Positions 49,084-61,277 of a stretch of DNA of 64,000 nt are shown here, piece by piece. The notes under the pieces are model-generated. The model had not been told where the DNA came from. It did not search any database and was given only the letters and a program-made list of their open reading frames with translations. This stretch comes from Physcomitrium patens (taxonomy: Eukaryota > Streptophyta > Bryopsida > Funariales > Funariaceae). The stretch is taken from assembly GCF_000002425.4 (NCBI RefSeq), contig NC_037256.1:10930638-10994637 (forward strand), in the 5' to 3' direction. Positions within the stretch are counted from its first letter, which is position 1. Each line of letters begins with the position of its first letter. Made by a program: the position numbers and the translations under genes.

Positions 49084-50138
49084 GCGGAGTGAACAAGGGG
49101 GAGGTTTTCCTACAATGGGATTCCGAGGGAGATGATGAGCGCTGTGGTTGAGGAGGGGTGCGTGTTCCACTCTACCGCGGGATTATTGGTAGAACGTTTG
49201 TTGGTGTCGCATTTGATTGAGGCTATGGTGGAGATGGTAGGTAACATAACGAGAATGTCGGAGAAGCTCACTCATTCCCTTACTGAAAAACCTTTACCAT
49301 CGTAGGGAAAACACATCGACATTGAAGAGTACATCATTTGGTCACTCGGTAGGATGATTTCATTCAGTAAGTCGATCTATGAGACATACGCTACTGTTCT
49401 TTTTAGTTCCTCCGCACTACTGTAATCTCTGCGCGCTATGTATCCCATTATTCTAGAATAGGCACAAATGAGCTACCAAATTGCTATGCATAATCTCAGA
49501 TGCTGACGGTCCAGAAATATACATCCCAACCCTGTGTAAGAAAATAATATCTTATCCCTCACAAACACGGTAAGCCTGGATGCTAGTAAATGACTCTGCG
49601 GGAGGAACTCAGATACCTCTGTTCCTTCACGTTGTGCCATGTTCCAAAAGCCAAGTTTTGTGGTGGCTCTGTGATTGACACGTGTCAATTGCTGCTGATA
49701 TGCAAAGCGGCATCTTCTGACACCTCAGCTGCCTTGCTGGCAAAAGTCATACTAGAGGCCACGTCCAAGGTAGTTGCCAGCTGGGTCCCTTTTGTCCTTC
49801 ACACTTGGCGAGAATCTCAGGTTTTAGCCTTTTTCTCTCGAAACCCACCTTGGTAAGTTTGCATGAATTGCATCGCACAAGAGCGAGTGCCTGGCGGTGT
49901 GTATAGTTGCTGGATTGTCCTTTTTGGGCGCAGAAGTGCTTACCTATGCTCACTTGCTCCGAAAGTTAACACAGCTGTAGACAGGATTTTGTTGGATTTG
50001 GATTGTAGTTGTTGGGTCAGAGGAGAGATCAGTGTGGGCTGGGGGAAATTCTGAGGCAGTTTTACACGGCGGCAGAAGTGTGATTTTGCTTGAAATTTGT
50101 GTGTGTTTTGAGTGCAAAAGAAGGAAGAGAGGGAAACT
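49084..50138. other. Intergenic and 5' UTR of the remorin-like gene
   Basis: Moderate GC with short overlapping frames on both strands, none with family resemblance. The last hundred bases before 50139 probably belong to the 5' UTR. Confidence 0.5.
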
Positions 50139-51709
50139 ATGGCTGGAAGCATGGCGAATCCAACTATGATGAACGCAGACGGTGTGTCGACGACACATAC
50201 GAATAGCTTCAGCCCAAATAGTAAGAAGCTGGCAATGTCTCTTGGTTGTTTGCGAAGTGGCATTTCATGATGGTGATAAGTTTAAAGATCGGAACGTATA
50301 GCGATTGCTTTGTGTGGTATTTTGATTGTTTCGTAATAATGCGTCAAGTGTTATTGTATTAAGATGATGAATCTGAATGAAGTCCTTGTGTCGAAGGCTT
50401 CCATATATGAACGAGTTCGTAGTCGTGGTGCGGCCTAGCCACGAACTTGTGCTTTGAAAAGCATTTGAAATCGCATTCATACCAGAAATAACTTTACACG
50501 TAACGTAATGCCACATATTTTCTCTTCCGAAATTTCCAAAAAGATCCTTATGGTTTTGGCATGGTATGGTGATAAGGTCCATCCTCTCCCGCAAGTCGGA
50601 ATGTGAAGGCAGAGGCTTTTGGAGACGCCCACAGGCAGAGGGTCGAATCGGAAATCAATGCTTGGGTGGCGTCAGAGATTCGCAAGGCTGAGGCGCGGAC
50701 AGCTACAGCTTTGGTATTTTCCCCCTCTTTATCGTTCTTTAGATGCTGGTTCAAACCAAATGATCCGCGTGTATACTTTGGTTCTGCAACACGACGCACT
50801 TGAATGGCTTCAGCTTGCTCTAGTCATGAGAAGATCGGGAAGTCCAATCTCATTTCGTCAGTATTTGAATGGCTACATGATGGAAAATCTTGTTCATTAC
50901 ATTAATCCATCTCCTTGTGTGTACCTGGGGATGAGCTGCAGTCAAAGATTGAGCAGAAGCGGATGAAGGATGAAGCACGAGCTCTTGAGCATAAGAAGCG
51001 GGAGGAGGCGAAAGCCGAGCAAGCTATCCGCGCTGCTGAGGTGTGTTCCATTCTTTTGCAGTTGGTTGTTAAAGCGTTATTATCGGCACTTTGCGAAAAA
51101 GATGTCGGTTCTCCTTACAGGTTTTCGAACTTCCTTGTCCTTTGTTGAACATGTGGTGGCGTTTCTGCAGGTGAAAGCTGATAAAATTGTAGCGAATGCC
51201 AAGGAGGAAGCAATCAGAGCAAAAGCACATGCTGCAGAGGTATGCGAGAAAGGGATCGCTGACTCACATTCTCAAACTGAGCGGGTAAGGCTGCTATCCT
51301 CTAAATCTCCAATCTTTTTCACTGTTCTTAGACTCTGGTTGCCGAAATGTGATCAGGACGTTTGTTTGTACCAAATTTCTACGCACTAAGTTGTACATAA
51401 ACTTGAAATCTTTCCTTTCCTGACGCAAGTTTTTAGCATGCATGCATGCATTTGGGTTATTCTTGGTTGATGCGTATTTACTCTATGTTTTCAACTGTCT
51501 AACTATTCCGCCGATGATTGGGATTTACATGGTTTTCAATGCAGGCAAAGGCGGAGCTGGAGGAAGCGAAGTTACGAGAAATTGCCGAATTGAAGGACAA
51601 AGCTGAGCTGATGAAGATCACTGGTGAACTCCCCTTTCAAGAGCCGAAGAAGCATGGAGTGGGCTCCATGGTGAAGAATGTCCTGACTTGTCACCATGGC
51701 GACGTGTAA
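50139..51709 (+). CDS. Remorin-like coiled-coil protein
   Basis: Five exons: 50139-50220, 50613-50713, 50942-51040, 51171-51284 and 51545-51709. Junctions are GT-AG and the sum is 561 nt, so 186 residues. The short Ser/Thr/Asn-rich N-terminus is followed by an uninterrupted Ala/Glu/Lys-rich helix (about 30-155) beginning INAWVASEIRKAEARTATAL. It ends with ITGELPF and a tail GSMVKNVLTCHHGDV. Remorins have this plan: a variable N-terminus, an AW-containing C-terminal coiled coil with lysine/alanine heptads, a (R/T)G-x-(L/V/A)P motif, and a C-terminal cysteine anchor that attaches to plasma-membrane nanodomains. The similarity is one of plan and a few motifs rather than clear identity, so another coiled-coil family is possible. 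Exons 2-4 each encode about four to five heptads, which suggests growth by internal duplication. Confidence 0.6.
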
Positions 51710-52112
51710 AACAACTTTGCTAGATTGTTCACGCCATTCTGTCTAGTGGAACGAACTGACAAGGTGGCTGTTTTACACTTCAAGGGAGAGGAAACTCGAG
51801 GTCATTACACAGCCCCTCCAACGGTTCATTCTCTGGTCATTCTATCAAATTTGACGTGGGGACAGGCATAGTTTGGACATGCTTGTCATCTAGTGTGGCA
51901 CGGCTGCAGTATGTGGGTGAAGGTTGTGGTATAAAAACGTGAGGAATGTTTCGAGTATCACCAGAAGTTTAACTCTGATATTGCAGGATATAACTTGGTC
52001 ATCCCTTTCAATGCCTTGTACAGTTTTTCAAAATCAAAGTGTTTTTATTTGTCCCTGCTGCAAATGTCGTGTCAACATTGATATTAAGTTTTAGGTGTAC
52101 TCTACACTTTGA

Positions 52113-52149
<37 letters not shown>

Positions 52150-53400
52150 ACTAAACTTTAAAACTAGCTTTTAACTATGATTATTAATAAGTTTTTTTTT
52201 TTTTTTTTTAAATGGATTGAAAAATTGAGTAGGGGTATGGAATATTGAGATAATGCTCCAAGAAGTTTATGAATGCATGTCAATATAGTTGTACAAAAGT
52301 ATGTAAGTTTTTATTATTTAGTTTTAGCATAAAAATATACTTGAAAATTTTAAAATTGGTATTTACAGTAGCAAATGAGATTAAGGCAGTTCATTTCTTT
52401 ACATAAAAAATTAAGAATGTTTGATCTAAAAATCCCAAGTTTAATCATGAACTTTATAACTTTGTTTTTATAACCAAAATACACATCAAAAGAATATAAG
52501 GACATTCATATTGGAACAACATAATATATAGATGATAATCAAAAACAAAGTTCTAACAAAAGAATAACACAAGTAATGCTGAAAACATCAATCTCTATGT
52601 ATAACATGAACAAAATAGTATTACAATATATTATTTTATTTCATAGAATTAGTAATTTTAATCTAGAAATTATAACCAACGCATAAGAAGAGATATTGTT
52701 CAATATTATGTATGTATTTAAATAGAAAGAAGAGGTGAAATAGAAATAAAAAACTAAATTTGAAAAGTTATTTGAAAAAACATAAAGCAAAGATTTGATG
52801 CTTAGATATTCTAAAATCACTAAAAAAATATAGTTTTTTTAATGATTAATTTAATTTCGTTGTAATTTATTCAAACAAAATAAGTAAAAAAAACTATTAA
52901 TATCTTTGCAAAACAATAATCACAAAGATATTTCATATTTTCCAATTAAATGATATATTAACAAATAATAATAAAAAAATATCTTTAAAACCTTATAAAA
53001 TATGTTGTGCATGTGTGTATATATATATAGTCCATGAAAAAATCTGATGTCTCAAATTTAAAAGGCCTATCTTATTTTGAATAGAGGCCTTTAAGAATGA
53101 AATTACTTATATTTCTATTCTTGGGTAAAAAAATACTTTGTAAGAAAAAAATTGCAATGCCTACTTCAAAGGCACATTGCAAGTCTTAGGTGTTATTAAG
53201 CCTCATGGAAATATTATCTAAAAGCTTGTGCTCAATGCATAAAAGCAAGTGCTACAAGGTTCTAAGTCAACTAGTAGATTTCAAAACAATTGATACTATA
53301 GTACGTGAACACATTTCTATGTAGTATACAGCACAGTACATACTCAAATGTACATCCTGTTATCAGTGTGTGAAATACAGGAAAGGGGTTCAAAAAAACT
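51710..53400. other. Convergent intergenic region with AT-rich core
   Basis: About 51710-52090 is the likely 3' UTR of the remorin-like gene. 52100-53340 is very AT-rich with poly(T) at 52119-52144 and 52191-52210, and no recognisable domain. 53340-53400 should hold the end of the bestrophin gene transcript, since the two genes converge here. Confidence 0.55.
52119..52144. repeat. Poly(T) tract
   Basis: A run of 26 T. On the minus strand it is a poly(A), so it could be the tail of a retroposed sequence, but no target duplication or body was found. Confidence 0.85.
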
Positions 53401-55491
53401 TTATGACTGCGTGGTGGCACCATTCGTGACGACCTTGCTCTGTGATTTCCTGGTCTTGTTGCTCAAGTGCACTTGAGCTTTCACTTGCAGATCTGCGAAC
53501 TCTAATATGTTTTCACGTGCTTTGGCACACATTCGGTCCAACGCCAGGATTGGAAATGGCTCCTCGATGAGCACCCCCACCTGCCATAGCAAGTACTCCA
53601 AAGAACACACACTAGGAAATTTAGAAAATTTAGTACTTAAAGAAATCCATAAGGAAAGTTTGGTTAATGGATTCCGCACAACTGAACTAAGGTTATGAGA
53701 TCTCGAAACTATCCGAGGCAGAACAGTGTTTCTGAAAGATGGGAACTAAACTCAAATACTACATCAGAGCATGCGTAGGTGACGATTTCGTAAATGTGCT
53801 ATCACAAGAATACAGGTATCTCACCTCCTCAATGCAAAACAGTGAGGCAGCACTGATAAATGTTGCGGGAACAACCACCCAGTGACAGTCGTCCCAAAGC
53901 ACGACAGGTAATGAGAGGTGCCACAGCACCAGAATTCGTGAGGTCAGCCGCGTGTATGCAAGGGGAATGGGTGTGCGAATCAGCCGTTCACATACACTTA
54001 TACTCTCATTAAATTGTGAAATGTTTGCATCCTGCAATAGGATACAGAGAGCCAGCATCAAGACACAAATGAGCTACGGTAGCTGGTGAATGCATCAAAT
54101 AGACGAGGGCGTGAGAAACAAGATGAATTGCATCATCAAGCAGTTCTTCTTACTGACCAGTTGCATTCCTTCGCCATCTTCAAACTTAATGGATTTCAAA
54201 GATAGAGTCATAAGCTGAATGAGACAATTCGGCCGATGCTCTGCTTTGAGGACAAGAGCAAGGTCATCTTCTTCCAAAATCTCCCTCAGCTCTTCTGCTA
54301 TATCTGAGTCATACAGAAGGTGACACTGCTTGCGCGCAAGGAGCCAAGTCAGTCAACGCAACGACATCGCTACATGAACAACAATTTGAAGAGATCACTT
54401 ACACTCCAAGCAGATTGAAAGGATTGAATAGAGCGATCGATGTTTCACAGCTGCAAACAACAATCAATGTAGTGGCAAATGTTTACGTGTGTTCGAGTAA
54501 AATGTGAACAATGGTGACATCGAAACCATGGAAATTGTTCTGATATTACCTTGAGAGCCACGGGGAAGGCCAGAATGTAGTCCAGTAACAGCTTCTTCTT
54601 CCGGTGATCAGCAGGGTGTTGAGACCACGCCAAAGCCTGGCGAGCCATGTCTTTTGAACTGCTAATAACTTCTGTCCACGTCTTCCGAGCTTCATCATAG
54701 CGAGAATACGATGCTTCGGTTCGAAACACGAGAAGCAACGCCAAAGCTGGGGCAGTCAACTGATAGGAAAGAGATGAGGCGTGAAATATAGGAAAAAACG
54801 ACGGCAACCACCCTGATAAAACAACAGTGTTGTACAGAGCAACAAACACTGAGATCGCCGTCATGGTACCGACAGGAGGAATCAAAGACAGAATCGCTCG
54901 AGATGAAAAGCTAGACGCAAAATGACGGTAATGTCTCGTTGAGCTTCGATGCCGCAACCAGTCGTCATGGCTGTAAAAGGTTCTTCGTTTGAGCATGCCT
55001 CTTTCAGTAAGTGCGTCCGCCCAAGCGCCAATCCATCTCAGATCGAACGGGTTGCGAGCCTTGAACTCACCCGCCACTGGTGCCGGCGTCTTCGCAATCT
55101 CCTCCAACTTCAGCTCTGAAAAATAACTAGCTTCAACCTTCTCCGACGTAGAGTCCTTCCCTCTTGTGATTTCATTCAACACTATGTCTGGCAGCTCTTC
55201 TAATTCGGATTTTGAGACCGTATCATCTTCCATACACAAAACTCGCGGTGAGCCCCGTCTCCATCTCGGATGCACAAACGTGCGGGGAAGTTGGCAGCCA
55301 GATAAAGAGGAAGAGGAAGATGGAAATGACGTTGAAAACAATGAACAGCTCAGCTCAGGCGAATGTTTCCTAACTAACACCACTTGAAATCTACATTCTC
55401 TGTTCCTAAAACTCGTGTCCAGCCTCTCAATCCGCCACAATGAAGTCGTCTCTCCTGCCCTAATCGGGAGTTGCGCCAATTTCTGCATCAC
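53401..55491 (-). CDS. Chloroplast bestrophin-type anion channel (VCCN1-like)
   Basis: Four exons: 55491-54550, 54325-54158, 54031-53825 and 53580-53401. All junctions are phase 0 and GT-AG, giving 498 residues. The first 90 or so residues are Ser/Arg-rich without acidic runs, as in a chloroplast transit peptide. The bestrophin domain follows with RHFASSFSSRAILSLIPPV, YQLTAPALALLLVFRTEASY, FARQ-like MARQALAW, IPLAYTRLTSR and WDDCHWVVVPATFISAASL, closely matching Arabidopsis VCCN1 (At3g61320) and its paralogue. VCCN1 is a thylakoid voltage-dependent chloride channel that adjusts proton motive force when light changes. A conserved acidic block (LEEDDLALVLKAEHRPNC) is encoded in exon 2. All expected parts are present, so the gene looks intact. 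Confidence 0.93.
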
Positions 55492-57780
55492 TCCTACTAG
55501 GTAGAACCCAACAATTTATCTTCTCCTGCGCCTCACTTCCTGGACATTATCAATTCCAAATTCCCTCAACGTCTTGTCAAGTTTAGAATCCGCTACGCTT
55601 CTATGCACTCCATTAAGCCCCTGTCATGAGTGAAGTGGAGAAGGAAACAAACCGCGCCCAGAAACTCCTCAGACTCCGCCCTGGTTGTCTCGTATCCAGA
55701 TTCTAGCAACTATAATGCTAAACCCTCTCAAATTCCTGAAGCAGATTACTTAACCAGAATTCTTCCAGCCGCCACCCTCTCAATAGCCCACCTTACAGCT
55801 GCCCAAGCAACTCTTACCACACTCAGCTCCATTCTGTACAACAATTCTCACAGCATGCAACCCGTGAAAAGAACAAAACTAAGCAACTTCAACGCTACCA
55901 ACAAATCGACACTTGTGACCAAAAGAAATTACCTACGACTCTGTGCATGTGACTTGAACAAGGAACACGAACTTGGAAAGACCGCTGGTCTTTTTCGCTT
56001 TCTGTTTCTCTTTCGGATGAGTGGACACCGTAGAGCTGCACTCATGGATGATCTCTCCGTGTTCTCATTCTTCGCTCTTGGCTCCTGAGAGTCTGCGCTC
56101 GCTTCGACCTCTCTTTGAGGACCTTTCTCATTCGACTTTGTGATCTACAGCAATGCACCCCTCGCTTTTGTGGCCGACGTGGTCTACGATCCAGAGCAAA
56201 GCGGAAAATGCTCAAAAGTAAATTGTAATTCGATTGAGGACTCATTGTTGCATTAATTTAAACTCCGCTTAATAAACCTCAGTGTGCTGAATCAGGCCCG
56301 CTTGTGCAGGAATCCATTTAATCTCTGGCAAATCTTCCCCTTGGATTCAGCGGCAGCAAGATTCGTTTACAAATTTGGATTCTAGACTGTCACGACCGCT
56401 TGTCTGGAATATTCGATATCTCATGAATCTCTTGACAAATCTCTTCTATTCCAGAACCCTGTCGAGGAGATTCTCTGCACACTGTAAGAGTAGAGTGCAA
56501 CTGCTGCAAGCCCTTCTTCATGAAGCAAATCAGCTTTCGAATTCTTAAATACTTTCCAAAGTTCTGCTGGGATGGTGAGATCAGATAAGTTCATCGTTCC
56601 GTAATATGAACTGAGCTATCACACACCGAAACATTTCCAGGAGGGCGTGGTGTATTATGGGCAACAGGCTAAAAATGTGTGCAAAGGTGCCCAGATACTC
56701 AAATGCAGGTAGTCGAGGGGATCCAGAATCAGAGGATCAAGACTCATCTACGTAGAATGCCATCGTATCCGATTCTCTATATTCCAAGTGAATCTCTGGA
56801 GTTCGTTTGCCTGGGGAAACTGATCGCGCTGTTCGATGTGCAGAAATGACTCGTCGTCTTGGTCCAAAACAGATATGAAATATGATGTGGAAAATCCGCT
56901 ACTAGGGTGGAATTGTTCCATACGAGTGTAGCTTTGGCTGCGTTGCCAATGATGATCCCATGCTGGGCGAATGGTCCATTTGCCGTCTGTTTAGAGGAAC
57001 GGGTCGAGGGCAGTCGCCCATACTACCATTCCAACAGAACGTACCTTCAACCACCAAATTACTTCTGTCCTCTGCCTGTGTTGCGAAATTAACGTCAAGG
57101 ATGCTGTGATTATCTGCTAACTCAAACTTAAAGCGTTCATCCTAGGTAAGGTCTGAAGGGGAAAATTGTGATCCACCGTCAAGACGATGTACCCATTCCA
57201 AACTATCTGTGGTCTCATGTACATGGAGTTGAAACTTTCGAAGTGAGTAAAAACTTAAGTAGTGCACAACCCATTGAAGGAGAATCACACATCATTTACA
57301 CCCAAACAACGATGAACAAAACTGCCGACTATACGTATCACAGATGTAAATCCCATCTTCTTGAGATTTGATATGTATAACAAGGGACGCCATCATTCTG
57401 TGGCTGAAAGCATTTGATTAGCTACTAAAGTCTAAGTCAACTAGACACCAATGCAAGTTTTGTGCTTTATTACGAATCAAAAAGGTATGCGTCATGAATG
57501 GGGATGACGCAATTCTCAACGAATCTGTTTCTAAACTACCTTACTCCTAACGTGTGCATTACGTTTTTGACCGGATCACTACATTTTAAACAATTGGTGA
57601 TATGGGTTATAGGTTGAATAGAACCAATTCCTACGCAAAAGGTTTTCTTAGGCTTTGAAAAATATCGTCAAACAATTTGAGGCAGACCACTGACCTGATT
57701 ACATGTGCAAAGACGTGAGATGCGCAAGGTAGCATGACTACCCGATTAGGGGTGCAACCAGTGACACAGCAATGACATTC
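55492..57780. other. 5' flank of the bestrophin gene and intergenic
   Basis: Moderate GC. A plus-strand frame of 152 codons (55630-56088) is the longest; it has no family resemblance and lies where a promoter or divergent leader is expected. I see no exon of a known gene to 57780, although the terminal exon of the golgin gene may extend into the right-hand end. Confidence 0.5.
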
Positions 57781-58054
57781 AGTCAGAACCTGGAAGAATA
57801 TATATGTAGTTGAAATTACTTGCGCCCCACAGCTGAACTGAGCCTTTCAATCTGCATGCCAACACAAGTTTACTTTTGCTCAGAGTGGTAATCTGAGCAA
57901 TATAATCGTGGTCATTTAATCAACACGATACAGTACTTGACAAAAATGAGAAAAAGTCAGAAATCAAATGTTCAAAATGAGAAGAAGAAGAACTGCTAAA
58001 AAAACTTCAGGTATCACAATGCTAATGTGACTGGGGACCAGATCAAAAAATTAC

Positions 58055-60348
58055 CTGGCCCACTAACATGTCAATCTGTTCTCGATACATGTGTTTAACA
58101 TCAGCCAAATCAGCTCTTAACTCCTCCACCTGTAATCAAACACCGCAATACACAAGAATAAGTGCAGCACTCTCAGTAAACTAGCATTATGCTATCCACT
58201 CACTTCCGCTATCAGTGAAACAATCAAGATGATTTTCTGTCCTTGACAGATTAAAGAGTAATGAGCTGAAAAAAAGAATGTCTAGAAAATGAACAAGAAG
58301 TGACCTCTTCATCACGCTCTCCCATGAGCTCCAAGGCTGACGTGTGTCTGAGGCGCAATGACTCTAGCTCAGCCCGCATACCCGGCAATAAATTGGCTTC
58401 TGCTCGAAGTTGCTCAAACTAGCAAAACCACATCAGTGCAAGTTGGCTTGTAAAGCAAATATACGACTAAATTGTGGATTAGCGTGGCTTGCAAATTTGT
58501 GTACATATTATCTCATGTGGACAGCAGGTATAATTTTGCCGAATAAATTCGACAGACCTAAAATATTGACGCGTTACGAAAGTAACAGAATCGTGAAAAA
58601 TACTCAATTTAAACATACTTAACTCTGGAGATTCCTCTACAGTTTCGACAAGAATTTTTAGACTAATTTTGCGCAAAAACTAATCTACAATATCCTACAC
58701 AAATGTAGTTCTGAGTGTAACAGAGATATTCAAGACAAGCGATCCATAATAACGTTCATATTCTATGATTCTTAGTGCACAATGCCAGAAAGAACCGTCT
58801 TTATAAATTTGGGTTAAGGTGGGCAGTTTGTGTGAGCAGGAATAACCTCGCAATCTTTAGCTGTAATTTGAAAAACTGATAAATGCATGGAGAACTCTTA
58901 ATCAGATTCTACATAAAACTAACAAATTCCTTCAGATGACCCAAGTTTCAATACCTTCGTTTCGAAGACAGTATTAGCTAGCAACATCAATGAAGAGTTG
59001 TTCATAGTCCAGTCAATGCTTAAAAAAATCCATTGTCCATCAGTTTGAAACGGAATACTGGAGAAGAATTATGAGAGAGTACATACAACTGTCGTAAACC
59101 TTGTCACATGGTCACTCATGGACAGTGCTAGAAAATCACTTAATATTTAGAAAAGCACTGAGCACCTCCTCATCGGGAACCTACCTTCGGTTACTTAATA
59201 TGGACAACTGAGAAATAGGTACTTAGTTTATATCTGACACATAAGATGATTTGGAAAAATGGCAGTACCTGAGTAGTAGACTTTACCAACTCTTCAGCTA
59301 AAGAATCCTGAGCCAACTCCAAAGCAACCTGTTTGTCCATAATAAAGACCAGGGTAAGCAAAAGATGAAATGATTGCTATTGTTGGAAGAATGAGTACAA
59401 TTGTAACAAGATAAGTTCACCAGAACAAATAAAGAAATAGATCCAAAAGGAAAACTTATTGGAGTTAGACTTGATATACGAGCATACCAATCGTGAAGCA
59501 TAAGAGGCCACTTCTCCTTCCTTTTGCCGTAGATGACTTTCAAGCTGTTCGTACGTAAACTTCCCAAAATGAATTGCTGGAGAAGGAGGACGATCACTAA
59601 AACTGAACCTGCAACTGTGACTATCACTATGTTCAAAGTACTTGTCTTGATGAGTGTCAAATGAGGTTTGTAAAAGAAGACTCTCCTCCACGCTGCCCTG
59701 ACTACTCATGCTGGGCCACCGTTTTAAAGCTTTTCCTGGACAGCCAGACCCATTACTACGAGATTGGTTAAATGTTTGTGACTAAACAGAAGCAATGTTA
59801 AATTCATAATTCTGAGTATAACCAGACTTAGGTCGGACAAAATTCTGGTGTACAACAATCAACCAAAGAATAATCTGTTTGAAGGTAAAATGTCGACCTG
59901 TGAAGCTAACTCTTAGTCTTCTATTTGCAGCGCCATAGAAGACTTCTCACATTGACATGGCCTTGATATCATAACTTTGATAATATAAAATAATCAACGA
60001 AAAAGAGCAAGAAACGCACCAATGTCGTTGGGTTGAGCGGCTGCAACAGCTTTCTCTCCAGCAGCCCGACCCTCTGCCCGAATGCGTTTCTCGTATTCGG
60101 CCATTGCTGCCCGTTCTTGTTCAACTTCCTGAATATTACGATTGACCAATGAAAAGCGACTATTGAATTTATCCGTTCACAAAATAGTGTATTCATGATA
60201 ATCTGTAATCCGTCGTATTCGTCAAAAAGGCTACGCACTACCTCGACAGTGTCAGACGCAACATACAAATTCTCAAAGCAAAAAATTTAACATTAACTTG
60301 TCTTCGTGAAAAATGATTGTGAATGCGGCAAAGACGAGCTCAGCAAAG

Positions 60349-60400
<52 letters not shown>

Positions 60401-61229
60401 GTAAGATCTACCCTCTTTCAAATGGCAGCACATCAGTCACACCTGTTCAAGAGCCTCCCGACGAGCTTTCTCCTCATGAAGTTCAGTCTTATACTGCTTG
60501 CGAATTTTCTTGATCTCCTCCTCAAGCTGGCGAGCCCGGCCTTCATGAGTAGCAGCAGCCTCTGTAGCAGTCAAATACTCCTGACGATTTTCAGATGCTC
60601 GCTGCCTCTCCTTCTCCAAGGACCGCTGAAGCTGTGCTTGCTCTGCTCTGACACAGCTAACCTGTATTATACGCACAAACATGTTGTGAATACAGTAGCA
60701 GTTGATAATTCGACACTGGTAATGATGTGTGGTAGGGGACCCTAATTTCAGAATATTTCTTTCCAGACAGACTCAAGAGCCTCACCTGAAAAACTGATTG
60801 AAGATATTATCCATAACAGAACTACAAATCTCCCAATTCACATAACCACTCTCCAAGCATACGAAATGTAGAATGTAGGTCGCACAGGCACTTCGTGTGG
60901 AGCAGTCGCAAAAACTGAAGCAAAAAAAAAGGAAAAATAAATGGTGCTTGATTTTTATTCGAAATACCAAATCAAACCTGAGCTTCCATGACAGCCATTC
61001 GTGACAAAGTTTGATTGAGACGCTCATTGACTACTCGTTCCTTCTCTTGGGCTGCTGCAGCTCTGACTTCTGCTTGCTGTTATTTCATTACAATTCCAAA
61101 TAGTCAGTCAACATGGAACGCACACAAAACATATCACATATCCACCCGCAAGAATGTAAGCACATGATCACTTCCTGCATCCATGAATTGCAATCGATGC
61201 ATAAATATACTTTAGTATCATTCCACATA

Positions 61230-61277
<48 letters not shown>

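Noticed and set aside
55630-56088. 152-codon plus-strand frame upstream of the bestrophin gene
   Set aside because: Possible divergent gene, but no recognisable motif and a composition like a promoter region; kept only as intergenic.
57500-57800. Terminal golgin exon of about 56 codons after an acceptor near 57792
   Set aside because: The frame is open, but its Cys-rich sequence does not resemble the family end; an alternative acceptor near 58000 gives a very short end. Not decided.
60313-60513. Poly-lysine frame
   Set aside because: Translation of the poly(A) tract in an intron of the minus-strand golgin gene.
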